DNA from: Actinacidiphila sp965342175
GTDB lineage: Bacteria; Actinomycetota; Actinomycetes; Streptomycetales; Streptomycetaceae
Reading direction: 5' to 3'
DNA: 64,000 nucleotides
Assembly (NCBI RefSeq): GCF_965342175.1
Contig: NZ_CBDRBL010000022.1
Location: 1-64,000, forward strand
Shown here in pieces: positions 17,740 to 26,192 of the stretch (position 1 is the stretch's first letter; every line of letters starts with the position of its first letter). The notes beneath the pieces are model-generated. The model made no database searches. It was given only the letters and a program-made list of their open reading frames with translations, and had not been told where the DNA came from. Position numbers and translations under genes: made by a program.

Positions 17740-17760
17740 CCCCGCCCACAGGGGGCGGGG
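17740..17760. terminator. Hairpin between convergent serB and sixA-like genes
   Basis: CCCCGCCC pairs with GGGCGGGG over 8 bp around a five-base loop, positioned between the two convergent stop codons. Confidence 0.6.
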
Positions 17761-17792
17761 CGGCCCGGGGACCCGCACGGTCGGGAGACGCC

Positions 17793-18314
17793 TCAGTCGT
17801 GGGGCGACCAGAAGTCGACGAGGCGCCCGACGCCGTGCTCGACCGTCTTCCACGGTCCGGAGAAGGTGATCACCGCAATGGCCGCCGTCGGGAAGCCGGT
17901 GCGGTTCATCCGGGCGCGGGAGTCATTGTCGCTCTCCCCGGCGAGGGCGTCCGCAAGCGCGTGGACGGCCGGGTTGTGGCCCACCAGCAGCAGGTTTTCG
18001 ACGTCCTCGGGAGTCTCGTCGAGCAGGGCGAGCAGGTCACCGAGGGTGGCGTCGTAGAGACGCTCCTCGTAGACGGTGCGGGGGCGGTGCGGGAGTTCGT
18101 GGGCGGCGAGCTTCCACGTCTCACGGGTGCGGGCGGCCGAGGAGCAGAGGGTGAGGTCGAACGGGATCCCCAGTTCGGCGAGCCTGCGACCGGCGACGGG
18201 TGCCTCCTTCCGTCCCCTTTCCGCCAGCGGTCGCTCGTGGTCGGGGACGTCGGGCCAGTCGGCTTTGGCGTGCCGGAGCAAGACGATCCGGCGGGGCGAT
18301 GCAACTGCGCTCAT
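17793..18314 (-). CDS. SixA-type histidine phosphatase
   Basis: Histidine-phosphatase superfamily protein (phosphoglycerate-mutase fold) of 173 residues. It has the RHG-type motif IVLLRHAKADWP near residue 10, SSAARTRETW near 60 and the second catalytic His in LLVGHNPAVH near 110. In E. coli SixA removes phosphate from phosphohistidine domains. Many actinobacterial homologues are uncharacterised, so the substrate is unknown. It is convergent with serB. Confidence 0.9.
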   Translation of the reverse strand: MSAVASPRRIVLLRHAKADWPDVPDHERPLAERGRKEAPVAGRRLAELGIPFDLTLCSSAARTRETWKLAAHELPHRPRTVYEERLYDATLGDLLALLDETPEDVENLLLVGHNPAVHALADALAGESDNDSRARMNRTGFPTAAIAVITFSGPWKTVEHGVGRLVDFWSPHD

Positions 18315-18387
18315 GCTCCTCAGCTTTCCAGAAATCCGGCCGCCAGGCGCGGGCTGCGGAACGGATCGCGGATTCGCCGCGGGAGAG

Positions 18388-18630
18388 TCACAGCAGGTGC
18401 TGCACGAGCCGCGGAAGCCCTTCGCCGACGGCCTGCAGAAGCCGGCCGGCGGGCTCCGTGGCCGAGGCCTCGGCGGCCCCCGGGGCCGCGACCAGGGCCA
18501 GCAGCGCCGCGAAGGCGAGCGTGGGCAGGGCGAGCGCCCACCACGGCAGGCGCGTCTTCGTGCCGCCCCCGGCCGCCGGGCGGGCGGCGCGGTTTCGCGG
18601 GGTACGCGAGGGAACAGCCTGCGTGGACAC
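18388..18630 (-). CDS. Small single-span membrane protein
   Basis: An 80-residue protein with a basic N-terminus (about 27 residues) and one strong membrane helix (LPWWALALPTLAFAALLALV). A short amphipathic C-terminus ends GLPRLVQHLL. I recognise no family. The GTG at 18630 is chosen because ATGGAGG lies just upstream. The longer open frame starting at 18777 lacks a ribosome-binding site. It sits just upstream of sixA in the same direction, with about 75 bases between them. Confidence 0.65.
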   Translation of the reverse strand: MSTQAVPSRTPRNRAARPAAGGGTKTRLPWWALALPTLAFAALLALVAAPGAAEASATEPAGRLLQAVGEGLPRLVQHLL

Positions 18631-18799
18631 GGGACGCCTCCATGGGTCAGCCGGGGTGCCGGAGCGCTGTCCGGCCGTGCACCACGACGCTACGGAAAGA
18701 CGGCGCGCGGCCCCATCGGGTGGCCCACCCACGTGACCCTGACCCTGGCCCCCTAGGGAAGGTGGGGTTGTCCCCACCGTCGACCCCGGGGGCGGGGCA

Positions 18800-18922
18800 T
18801 CAGCCCAGCTTGGCGCCGATGATCGCGATCACCGCGACCAGGGCGGGCACGGCCATCATGAGGCCGAAGATGATGAGGAGCTTCTTCTGCGGCTGCGGGG
18901 GGTTCGGCTCGAGCACGGGCAT
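18800..18922 (-). CDS. SGM_5486-type mini-protein
   Basis: Forty-residue protein. It starts MPVLEPNPPQPQKK, is followed by a single hydrophobic helix (LLIIFGLMMAVPALVAVIAI) and ends IGAKLG. It matches my memory of the SGM_5486-family 'transporter-associated' peptides found beside MFS genes in streptomycetes. It lies 46 bases downstream of the MFS transporter gene in the same orientation. The association with a transporter is inferred from this conserved position, not proven. Confidence 0.75.
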   Translation of the reverse strand: MPVLEPNPPQPQKKLLIIFGLMMAVPALVAVIAIIGAKLG

Positions 18923-18968
18923 GCCGCCCAGTCTCCCATCCCACGGTGGCCCCCGCGTACGCGGGTGG

Positions 18969-20258
18969 TCAGAGTTCGTCCTCCACGGCGCGGTCGCGGC
19001 CGGCGGCCACGCCCGCGGCGATCTGCGGAACCATCAGCGCGAGCATGAGGGCCACGGGCAGGTCCCAGCCGCCGGTGTGCTGGTAGAGGGCCCCGACGAG
19101 GATCGGACCGGGGATGGAGAAGAGATAGCCGGTGCACTGCGCGAAGGCGGACAGCCGCACCACCCCGCCGCCCGTGCGCGAACGCATCCCGATCATGGTG
19201 AGGGCGAGGGGGAACGAGCAGTTGGAGATGCCCAGCAGCAGGGACCACACCCAGGGCGCGGCGGCCGGGGCGGCCCACAGGCCGCCGTAGCCGGCGATTC
19301 CGAAGAGGCCGAGGCCGACGGCGAGCCCGCCCTGGTGCCGCATCCGGCCGGCGAGCGCGGGCAGCACGAAGGAGAGCGGTACGCCCATCACCATGGTGAC
19401 GGCGAGCAGCACTCCCGCGGTGGAGGCGGAGACCTCGGCGTCCCGGAAGATCTGCGGGAGCCACCCCATGGTGATGTACGCGCCCGTGGCCTGGAGACCG
19501 AAGTAGACGGCGAGCGCCCAGGCGGTACGGCTGCGGGCGATGCTGCCGGTCCCGGTCCCCTCCGCGGTGGGGGCCGCCGGGGCAACGGCGGGGGCGTGCT
19601 CCCGGTCCCGGACGAGAGCCAGCCAGGGCAGCACCGCGACGGCCGCGAGCGCCCCCCACGCCGCGAGGCCGAGCCGCCAGTCCCCGCCGAGGGCACGGGT
19701 GGCCGGGACGGTCGCCGCGGCGGCGAGGGCGGTGCCCAGTGACAGGGCCATCGAGTAGAGCCCGGTCATGGTGCCCACGCGGTCGGGGAACCAGCGTTTG
19801 ACGACGACGGGCATCAGGACGTTGCCGACGGCTATGCCGCCCAGCGCGAGGGCGCTGGCGGCGAGGAAGAGCACCGTGCCGCCGGTGAAGGGACGCAGCA
19901 GGACACCCAGGGTGATCGCGGCCAGGCCCGCGCAGACCACGGCGCCGGGGCCGCGGCGTCGGGCGAGCCGGGGCGCGGCCACTCCGAACACGGCGAAACA
20001 CAGCGCGGGGACGGAGGTGAGCAGGCCCGCGACGGTGCCGCTCATGCCGAGGCCGTCACGGACCTCCTCCAGGAGCGCGCCGAGGCTGGTGATGGCGGGC
20101 CGCAGATTGAGCGCGGCGAGCACCAGCGCGACCGCCACCAGGGTCCGGGTGCGCCGTGTGCCGCGCGCGCCGGTGGGGAGGTGTGCGGGTAGTGCGGGTA
20201 TGACGGCACTTTCCGCGGCAGGGTCGAGCGTCGCTTCGTCGTCACGCATGCCGACCAT
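18969..20258 (-). CDS. MFS transporter, CynX/NimT type
   Basis: Twelve-helix major facilitator of about 429 residues, related to cyanate transporter CynX and nitroimidazole transporter NimT. Recognisable features are ALNLRPAITSLGALLEEVRD at the first helix and a family-typical AVGNVLMPVVVKRWFPDRVG in the first half. The substrate is unknown. The start is taken at the ATG at 20258, though a second in-frame ATG lies at 20249. The start codon sits inside the 17-bp palindrome at 20255-20271 and faces a divergent GntR regulator, which probably represses it. Confidence 0.88.
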   Translation of the reverse strand: MVGMRDDEATLDPAAESAVIPALPAHLPTGARGTRRTRTLVAVALVLAALNLRPAITSLGALLEEVRDGLGMSGTVAGLLTSVPALCFAVFGVAAPRLARRRGPGAVVCAGLAAITLGVLLRPFTGGTVLFLAASALALGGIAVGNVLMPVVVKRWFPDRVGTMTGLYSMALSLGTALAAAATVPATRALGGDWRLGLAAWGALAAVAVLPWLALVRDREHAPAVAPAAPTAEGTGTGSIARSRTAWALAVYFGLQATGAYITMGWLPQIFRDAEVSASTAGVLLAVTMVMGVPLSFVLPALAGRMRHQGGLAVGLGLFGIAGYGGLWAAPAAAPWVWSLLLGISNCSFPLALTMIGMRSRTGGGVVRLSAFAQCTGYLFSIPGPILVGALYQHTGGWDLPVALMLALMVPQIAAGVAAGRDRAVEDEL

Positions 20259-20271
20259 CATAGGATGATGG
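20255..20271. promoter_or_regulatory. Candidate GntR operator
   Basis: CCATCAT-AGG-ATGATGG is a perfect 7-bp inverted repeat with a three-base spacer. It lies in the 28-base gap between the divergent MFS and GntR genes and overlaps the MFS start codon. Size and placement fit an autoregulatory FadR/FCD-type GntR operator. Confidence 0.55.
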
Positions 20272-20286
20272 GATGAATGAGAGCCC

Positions 20287-20967
20287 ATGCCCCTGACCTC
20301 GCCTCGGCGCTCCGCCCTGGCCGACCAGGTGATCGCGCAGCTGCGCGCCCAGATCACCTCCGGTGAATGGCCGGTGGGGTTCCGGATCCCCACCGAGAAC
20401 CAGCTGGTCGAGCAGCTCGGAGTGGCCCGCAACACCGTCCGCGAGGCGGTCCGGGCGCTGGCCCACAACGGACTGCTCGATATCCGGCAGGGGTCCGGCA
20501 CGTATGTGCTGGCGACCAGCGAGCTGGCCGGGGTGATGCACCGCCGCTTCGCCGACTCCGATCCGCAGCACGTGGCCGAGCTGCGCAGCGCCCTGGAGGC
20601 GGCCGCGGCCGCGCTCGCCGCGCGGCGGCGCACGGACCGCGACCTGAAGCAGCTGGACGCGGCCCTGACCCGGAGGGAACGGGCCTGGGAGTCCGGCAGC
20701 GCCGACGCCTTCGTCGACGCCGACGCGGCACTGCACCTGTCCGTCGTGGCGGCCTCGCACAACGACGTGGTCGTCGAGCTCTACGCCGACCTCGGAGAGG
20801 TGCTGCGCGCCTTCCTGCGCGCGGACGTCGGCGAGGAGCTGCGCCCCGAGCAGCACGTGGACCATGCGCGGCTGGTCGAGGCGATCCGGGCCGGCGATCC
20901 GGAGGCCGCCTCCGGCGAGGCCTCGGCGCACGCGTTCAGCTGCCGCTTCAGCCCAGCTTCCCGCTGA
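20287..20967 (+). CDS. GntR-family (FadR/FCD) transcriptional regulator
   Basis: Winged-helix regulator of 226 residues. The N-terminal DNA-binding domain (about 8-75) has LADQVIAQLRAQITSGEWPV and LGVARNTVREAVRALAHNGL, ending IRQGSGTYVL. The C-terminal all-helical FCD ligand domain spans about 90-215 and includes the acidic/histidine positions (DADAALHLSVVAASHNDVV) that usually bind a metal or an organic acid. It is divergent from the MFS transporter and likely controls it. Its 3' end overlaps the convergent secreted-protein gene by 20 bases. Confidence 0.92.
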   Translation: MPLTSPRRSALADQVIAQLRAQITSGEWPVGFRIPTENQLVEQLGVARNTVREAVRALAHNGLLDIRQGSGTYVLATSELAGVMHRRFADSDPQHVAELRSALEAAAAALAARRRTDRDLKQLDAALTRRERAWESGSADAFVDADAALHLSVVAASHNDVVVELYADLGEVLRAFLRADVGEELRPEQHVDHARLVEAIRAGDPEAASGEASAHAFSCRFSPASR

Positions 20968-21298
20968 CCCAGATCTCCTGGATCTCCTTCCAGCACCGGT
21001 CGCTGAGGGTGACGGTCTGGGCAGGTCCGACCGGGACCGAAGCGCCGTCCACGTCGGGGTCCCACCATCGGAGGCACTCGATGTGCAGCTGGACGCGGTC
21101 CAGGTCAGGGTCGGGGTTGAAGCACACGGCGACGCCCTCGCCGCCCCGTACCGAGGTCCGGCACTCCGCGACGCCCGGCAGCCGTGCCGCGGCTCCGGCC
21201 GCCGCCGCGGCAGCCGGGCCCGCACCCGCGACCAGCACCGCGACCGCCGCCGCGGCGCACACACAGGCGGCCGCGCGCGGACGCACGTAGGCACGCAC
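20948..21298 (-). CDS. Small secreted protein of unknown function
   Basis: A 116-residue protein with a signal peptide: a basic start, then the alanine-rich core AAAAVAVLVAGAGPAAAAAAG. The mature part of about 80 residues has four cysteines (in VAECRTS, VAVCFNP, HIECLRWW and SDRCWKE), suggesting two disulfides. No known domain is recognised. The GTG at 21298 follows GGAGGGAGGG at eight bases. It is convergent with the GntR gene, whose last 20 bases it overlaps. Confidence 0.7.
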   Translation of the reverse strand: MRAYVRPRAAACVCAAAAVAVLVAGAGPAAAAAAGAAARLPGVAECRTSVRGGEGVAVCFNPDPDLDRVQLHIECLRWWDPDVDGASVPVGPAQTVTLSDRCWKEIQEIWVSGKLG

Positions 21299-21410
21299 GA
21301 TGCACGCCCTCCCTCCACTCACCCCCGGCTCCCCCGCACAGCCATCCTCGCGGCCAGGATGTGCGGCCACCCGGTCTGGTGGGCCGAATGAGGGACACGG
21401 CCCCGAACGC

Positions 21411-21456
21411 GCGTACGGCCCCGGCGTCACCCGAAGGCGGTGCCAGGGCCGTACGC
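21411..21456 (-). terminator. fabI terminator
   Basis: GCGTACGGCCC and GGGCCGTACGC form a perfect 11-bp stem. Outer GGCCCC/GGGGCC arms extend the structure across an internal loop. It lies downstream of the fabI stop codon at 21575. Confidence 0.7.
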
Positions 21457-21574
21457 GAAGGGGCCGTCGGCGGCCCGTGCGAGCGGGCGCCGAGCGGGTC
21501 GCGGACCACCGGTCGGCGCGGCTCCCCCGCACCTCGTTCGGTCCCGCCTCCCGCCTTCGCCGGCGGTGCGAGCG

Positions 21575-22342
21575 CTACGCGCCGATGGCGTGCAGACCGC
21601 CGTCGACGTGGACGATCTCGCCCGTGGTCTTGGGGAACCAGTCGCTCAGCAGCGCGACGACCCCACGGCCGGCCGGCTCGGGGTCGGAGAGGTCCCACTC
21701 GAGCGGGGAACGGTGGTTCCAGACGTCGGCGAGATCCCCGAAGCCCGGGATGGACTTGGCGGCCATGGAGCCGAGCGGACCGGCCGAGATCAGGTTGCAG
21801 CGGATGTTCTGCTTGCCGAGGTCCCGGGCGATGTAGCGGGAGGTCGCCTCCAGCGCCGCCTTGGCCGGGCCCATCCAGTCGTACTGCGGCCAGGCGAACT
21901 GCGCGTCGAAGGTGAGGCCGACGACCGAGCCGCCGTCCTGCATCAGCGGCAGGCAGGCCATGGTGAGCGCCTTCAGCGAGTAAGCGGAGACGTGCATCGC
22001 CGTGGCGACGGACTCGAACGGCGTGTTGAGGAAGTTGCCGCCGAGGGCGTCCTGCGGCGCGAAGCCGATGGAGTGGACGACGCCGTCGAGGCCGCCGAGC
22101 TCCTCGCGGACGACGTCGGCGAGCGAGGCGAGGTGCTCCTCGTTGGTGACGTCGAGCTCGATGACCTTGACCGGCTTGGGCAGCTTCTTGGCGATGCGCT
22201 CGGTCAGCGTGGGCCGCGGGAACGCCGTCAGGATGATCTCCGCGCCCTGCTCCTGGGCGAGCTTCGCCGTGTGGAAGGCGATGGAGGACTCCGTCAGCAC
22301 GCCGGTGATGAGGATGCGCTTTCCAGCGAGAATTCCACTCAT
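21575..22342 (-). CDS. fabI: Enoyl-ACP reductase (InhA/FabI)
   Basis: NADH-dependent reductase that completes each round of type II fatty acid elongation. The 255-residue SDR protein has the FabI-type nucleotide loop GKRILITGVLTESSIAFHTA rather than the classic TGxxxGxG. The active-site YDWMGPAK shows the FabI Tyr-x6-Lys spacing, and the substrate loop reads GPLGSMAAKSI. It follows fabG by five bases, the arrangement of the mycobacterial mabA-inhA operon, so the two are co-translated. It is the expected target of InhA/FabI inhibitors. Confidence 0.97.
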   Translation of the reverse strand: MSGILAGKRILITGVLTESSIAFHTAKLAQEQGAEIILTAFPRPTLTERIAKKLPKPVKVIELDVTNEEHLASLADVVREELGGLDGVVHSIGFAPQDALGGNFLNTPFESVATAMHVSAYSLKALTMACLPLMQDGGSVVGLTFDAQFAWPQYDWMGPAKAALEATSRYIARDLGKQNIRCNLISAGPLGSMAAKSIPGFGDLADVWNHRSPLEWDLSDPEPAGRGVVALLSDWFPKTTGEIVHVDGGLHAIGA

Positions 22343-22347
22343 GATGC

Positions 22348-23052
22348 TCAGTGACCCATGCCCAATCCGCCGTCGACGGGAATGACGGCTCCGGTGATGT
22401 AAGCGGCTTCCTCGGAGGCGAGGAAGCGGACCGAGGCGGCGATCTCCTCGGGCTGCGCGTAACGGGCCAGCGGAACCTGGCCGACGATGTTCGCCCGCTG
22501 CTCGTCGGTGAGCACGCGAGTCATGTCGGTGTCGACGAAGCCGGGGGCGACCACGTTGACGGTGATGTTGCGGGAGCCGAGCTCGCGGGCCAGCGAGCGC
22601 GCGAAGCCGACGAGGCCGGCCTTGGACGCGGCGTAGTTGGCCTGACCGGCCGAGCCGAGCAGTCCCACGACGGAGGAGATCAGCACGATGCGGCCCTTGC
22701 GGGCGCGCAGCATCTTCCGTGCCGCGGCCTTGACCACGCGGAAGGTGCCGGTCAGGTTCGTGTCCAGGACGGACGTGAAGTCGTCGTCGGACATCCGCAG
22801 CAGCAGCTGGTCGCGCGTGACGCCGGCGTTGGCCACCAGCACCTCGACCGCACCCTGCTGTGCCTCGATCTCCCTGAACGCCTGCTCGACCTGCTCACCG
22901 TCGGTGATGTCGCACTTGACGGCGAAGAAGCCCTCCGGGGGCTCACCCGAGCGGTAGGTGACGGCCACCTTGTCGCCCGCGTCGGCGAACGCTCGGGCGA
23001 TGGCGAGGCCGATGCCACGGTTTCCTCCGGTGACGAGAACCGAGCGGCTCAA
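22348..23052 (-). CDS. fabG: 3-oxoacyl-ACP reductase (MabA/FabG)
   Basis: NADPH-dependent SDR that reduces 3-oxoacyl-ACP in fatty acid synthesis. The 234-residue protein has VLVTGGNRGIG at residues 5-15, the NNAG-type motif VLVANAGVTRD near 72, the catalytic Ser in LISSVVG and YAASK near 140. It ends with the C-terminal interface sequence IPVDGGLGMGH. A TTG start follows AAAGGGTG. It is first in a two-gene operon with fabI and its promoter region is shared with divergent tldD. Confidence 0.96.
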   Translation of the reverse strand: MSRSVLVTGGNRGIGLAIARAFADAGDKVAVTYRSGEPPEGFFAVKCDITDGEQVEQAFREIEAQQGAVEVLVANAGVTRDQLLLRMSDDDFTSVLDTNLTGTFRVVKAAARKMLRARKGRIVLISSVVGLLGSAGQANYAASKAGLVGFARSLARELGSRNITVNVVAPGFVDTDMTRVLTDEQRANIVGQVPLARYAQPEEIAASVRFLASEEAAYITGAVIPVDGGLGMGH

Positions 23053-23257
23053 CGGATCACCCTTTCCCTAGAGGTGCTGGTACTCCAGAAAACTATCTGC
23101 CTACGTCGCGGTACGGGGAATCGACCCCCGACAGGGGCGTACGCGAGTCGCTGTCGAGTCTCTACAGAAAACCGCAGGCGGGCGGATTGTCAGAGCGGCA
23201 TGATTCACTGCGGGAGACTTGGAGGACGTTGACGACTGGACAGAAGGGGAGGCCGTC

Positions 23258-24781
23258 GTGCCCCACGAGGTCGATCAGTCATTCCTGGCGCTGCCGCTCC
23301 GGGCGCTCGCCGACGCGGCGCTGGCACGCGCCCGCGCTCTGGGCGCCGAGCACGCCGACTTCCGCTTCGAGCGGGTGCGCAGCGCTTCCTGGCGGCTGCG
23401 GGACGGCAAAGCCTCCGGCTCGTCGGACAGCACGGACGTCGGCTATGCGGTGCGCGTGGTGCACGGCGGGGCGTGGGGCTTCGCCTCCGGCGTCGACCTG
23501 ACGATGGACGCCGCGGCCCGGGTGGCCGGGCAGGCGGTGGCGATGGCGAAGCTGTCGGCCAAGGTGATCGCGGCGGCGGGCTCCGACGAACGCGTGGAGC
23601 TGGCGGCCGAGCCGGTCCACGCGGACCGGGTGTGGGTCTCCTCGTACGACATCGACCCCTTCGGGGTGCCCGATGCCGACAAGACGGGTCTGCTGTCCGA
23701 GTGGAGCGGGCGCCTGCTGGCCGCCGACGGCGTGTCGCACGTCGACGCCTCCTTGATGGCCGTCCATGAGAACAAGTTCTACGCGGACACCTCGGGGACG
23801 ACCACGACCCAGCAGCGTGTGCGGATCCACCCCGAGCTGACCGCCGTCGCGGTGGATCCGCGGTCCGGGGACTTCGACTCGATGCGCACCCTCGCGCCGC
23901 CGGCCGGACGCGGCTGGGAGTACCTGACCGGCACCGGCTGGGACTGGGACGCGGAGCTCGCGGAGATCCCCGGGCTGCTCGCGGAGAAGATGGCGGCGCC
24001 GTCGGTGGAGGCGGGCTCGTACGACCTCGTGGTCGACCCCTCGAACCTCTGGCTGACCATCCACGAGTCCATCGGCCACGCCACCGAGCTCGACCGCGCG
24101 CTGGGCTACGAGGCGGCTTACGCGGGCACCTCCTTCGCCACCTTCGACCAGCTGGGCACGCTGCGGTACGGCTCCCGGCACATGAACGTCACCGGCGACC
24201 GCACCGCCGAGCACGGCCTGGCCACCATCGGCTACGACGACGAGGGGGTCGCCGGGCAGTCCTGGGACCTGGTGAAGGACGGCGTCCTGGTCGGCTACCA
24301 GCTCGACCGCAGGACCGCCCGGCTCACCGGCTTCGAGCGCTCCAACGGCTGCGCCTACGCGGACTCCCCCGGTCATGTCCCCGTGCAGCGGATGGCGAAT
24401 GTGTCGCTGCAGCCCGCACCGGACGGGCCGTCGACCGAGGAACTGATCGGCGGCGTCGAGCGCGGCATCTACGTCGTGGGCGACCGCTCGTGGTCCATTG
24501 ACATGCAGCGCTACAACTTTCAGTTCACCGGCCAGCGCTTCTTCAGGATCGAGAACGGCCGGCTGGCCGGGCAGCTGCGCGACGTCGCCTACCAGGCCAC
24601 CACCACCGACTTCTGGGGCTCCATGGAGGCCGCCGGCGGGCCGCAGACCTACGTCCTGGGCGGCGCCTTCAACTGCGGCAAGGCCCAGCCCGGCCAGGTC
24701 GCCGCGGTCTCGCACGGCTGCCCCTCCGCGCTCTTCCGCGGCGTCAACATCCTCAACACCACGCAGGAGGCCGGTCGATGA
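23258..24781 (+). CDS. tldD: TldD-type metalloprotease
   Basis: Catalytic subunit of the TldD/TldE heterodimeric protease, which in E. coli processes peptides such as microcin B17 precursor and CcdA. The 507-residue protein carries the zinc-binding HESIGHATELD motif (HExxxH) near residue 268, the hallmark of TldD. A glycine-rich C-terminal beta domain follows. I start at the GTG at 23258, because GGGGAGG lies five bases upstream. Its ATGA stop/start overlap with the next gene shows tight coupling to its TldE partner. Confidence 0.95.
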   Translation: MPHEVDQSFLALPLRALADAALARARALGAEHADFRFERVRSASWRLRDGKASGSSDSTDVGYAVRVVHGGAWGFASGVDLTMDAAARVAGQAVAMAKLSAKVIAAAGSDERVELAAEPVHADRVWVSSYDIDPFGVPDADKTGLLSEWSGRLLAADGVSHVDASLMAVHENKFYADTSGTTTTQQRVRIHPELTAVAVDPRSGDFDSMRTLAPPAGRGWEYLTGTGWDWDAELAEIPGLLAEKMAAPSVEAGSYDLVVDPSNLWLTIHESIGHATELDRALGYEAAYAGTSFATFDQLGTLRYGSRHMNVTGDRTAEHGLATIGYDDEGVAGQSWDLVKDGVLVGYQLDRRTARLTGFERSNGCAYADSPGHVPVQRMANVSLQPAPDGPSTEELIGGVERGIYVVGDRSWSIDMQRYNFQFTGQRFFRIENGRLAGQLRDVAYQATTTDFWGSMEAAGGPQTYVLGGAFNCGKAQPGQVAAVSHGCPSALFRGVNILNTTQEAGR

Positions 24782-26169
24782 GCTCCGTTTCCAAGCCCCA
24801 CGAGATCGTCGAGCGCGCCCTGGAACTGTCCCGGGCGGACGGCTGCGTCGTCATCGCCGACGAGAGTTCCTCGGCCAATCTGCGCTGGGCGGGCAACGCC
24901 CTGACGACCAACGGTGTGACCCGCAGCCGCGCCCTGACCGTGATCGCCACGGTGAACGGCTCCCAGGGCACCGCCTCGGGCGTGGTGTCCCGCGCCGCGG
25001 TCACCGCGGACGAACTGGAGCCGCTGGTGCGGGCCGCCGAGGCGGCCGCGCGTGCCGCCGGGCCCGCCGAGGACGCCCAGCCGCTGGTCGAGGGGGTGCC
25101 GGCGAGCACCAGGTTCACGGAGGCGCCGGCCGAGACCTCCTCGGAGGTGTTCGCCGACTTCGCACCCGCCCTGGGCGAGGCCTTCGGCACGGCCCGGGCC
25201 GGCGGCCGGCGGCTGTACGGCTTCGCGTACCACTCCGTCACCTCCACCTACTTGGGCACCTCCTCGGGGCTGCGACTCCGTCACGACCAGCCGAGCGGCA
25301 CCCTGGAACTCAACGCCAAGTCCGGGGACATGTCCCGCTCGGCGTGGGCCGGCGCCGCCACCCGCGACTTCACCGACGTCGACCCGGAGGCCCTCGACGC
25401 CGACCTCGCGCAGCGCCTGGCCTGGGCCGAGCGGCGGATCGACCTGCCGGCCGGACGGTACGAGACGCTGCTGCCCCCGTCTGCCGTGGCGGATCTGATG
25501 ATCTACCAGCAGTGGAGCGCGGCCGCCCGGGACGCGGTGGAGGGCCGTACGGTCTTCAGCCGTCCCGGCGGAGGCACCCGGCTCGGCGAGAAGCTCTCGG
25601 AACTGCCGCTGACGCTACGCAGCGACCCGGCCGAACCTGGGCTGGAGTCGGCGCCGTTCGTGATCGCGCACGCCTCGAGTGACGCCGCGTCGGTCTTCGA
25701 CAACGGCCTGCCGGTCGAGGCCACCGACTGGGTCAGCGAGGGCGTCCTCAGCCGGTTGTCCACCACCCGGCACAGCGCAGGTCTGACCGGACTGCCCTTC
25801 GCGCCTTCCGCGGGCAACCTGATCCTCGACGGCGGCGGCAAGCGGTCGCTGGAGGAGATGGTGGCGGACACCGAGCGCGGTCTGCTGCTGACGTGCTTGT
25901 GGTACATCCGCGAGGTGGATCCGGCCACCCTGCTGCTGACGGGGCTGACCCGGGACGGGGTCTACCTGGTGGAGGGCGGCGAGGTGACCGGTGTGGTGAA
26001 CAACTTCCGGTTCAACGAGTCGCCGGTCGACCTGTTGGGCCGTGCTACCGAGGTGGGCCGCACCGAGCGGACGCTGCCGCGCGAGTGGAGCGACTGGTTC
26101 ACCCGGGCCGCGTTCCCGGCGATGCGGGTCCCGGACTTCAACATGAGCTCGGTCAGTCAGGGCGTCTGA
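24778..26169 (+). CDS. pmbA: TldE/PmbA-type protease partner
   Basis: Non-catalytic partner of TldD, 463 residues. It shares the TldD/PmbA fold: the N-terminal half starts SKPHEIVERALELSRADGCV, and the C-terminal half contains GLPFAPSAGNLILDGG and REVDPATLLLTGLTRDGVYL. The HExxxH zinc site is missing, as expected for the E subunit. It starts inside the tldD stop codon. The kptA gene follows after 23 bases, so all three may form one transcript. Confidence 0.94.
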   Translation: MSSVSKPHEIVERALELSRADGCVVIADESSSANLRWAGNALTTNGVTRSRALTVIATVNGSQGTASGVVSRAAVTADELEPLVRAAEAAARAAGPAEDAQPLVEGVPASTRFTEAPAETSSEVFADFAPALGEAFGTARAGGRRLYGFAYHSVTSTYLGTSSGLRLRHDQPSGTLELNAKSGDMSRSAWAGAATRDFTDVDPEALDADLAQRLAWAERRIDLPAGRYETLLPPSAVADLMIYQQWSAAARDAVEGRTVFSRPGGGTRLGEKLSELPLTLRSDPAEPGLESAPFVIAHASSDAASVFDNGLPVEATDWVSEGVLSRLSTTRHSAGLTGLPFAPSAGNLILDGGGKRSLEEMVADTERGLLLTCLWYIREVDPATLLLTGLTRDGVYLVEGGEVTGVVNNFRFNESPVDLLGRATEVGRTERTLPREWSDWFTRAAFPAMRVPDFNMSSVSQGV

Positions 26170-26192
26170 CCGGGACGACGGGGGGCAGAGCA

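Noticed and set aside
16680..19742. A 1020-codon plus-strand open frame
   Set aside because: It runs through serB in the wrong frame and then antisense to four genes, with no domain and arginine/glycine-rich composition.
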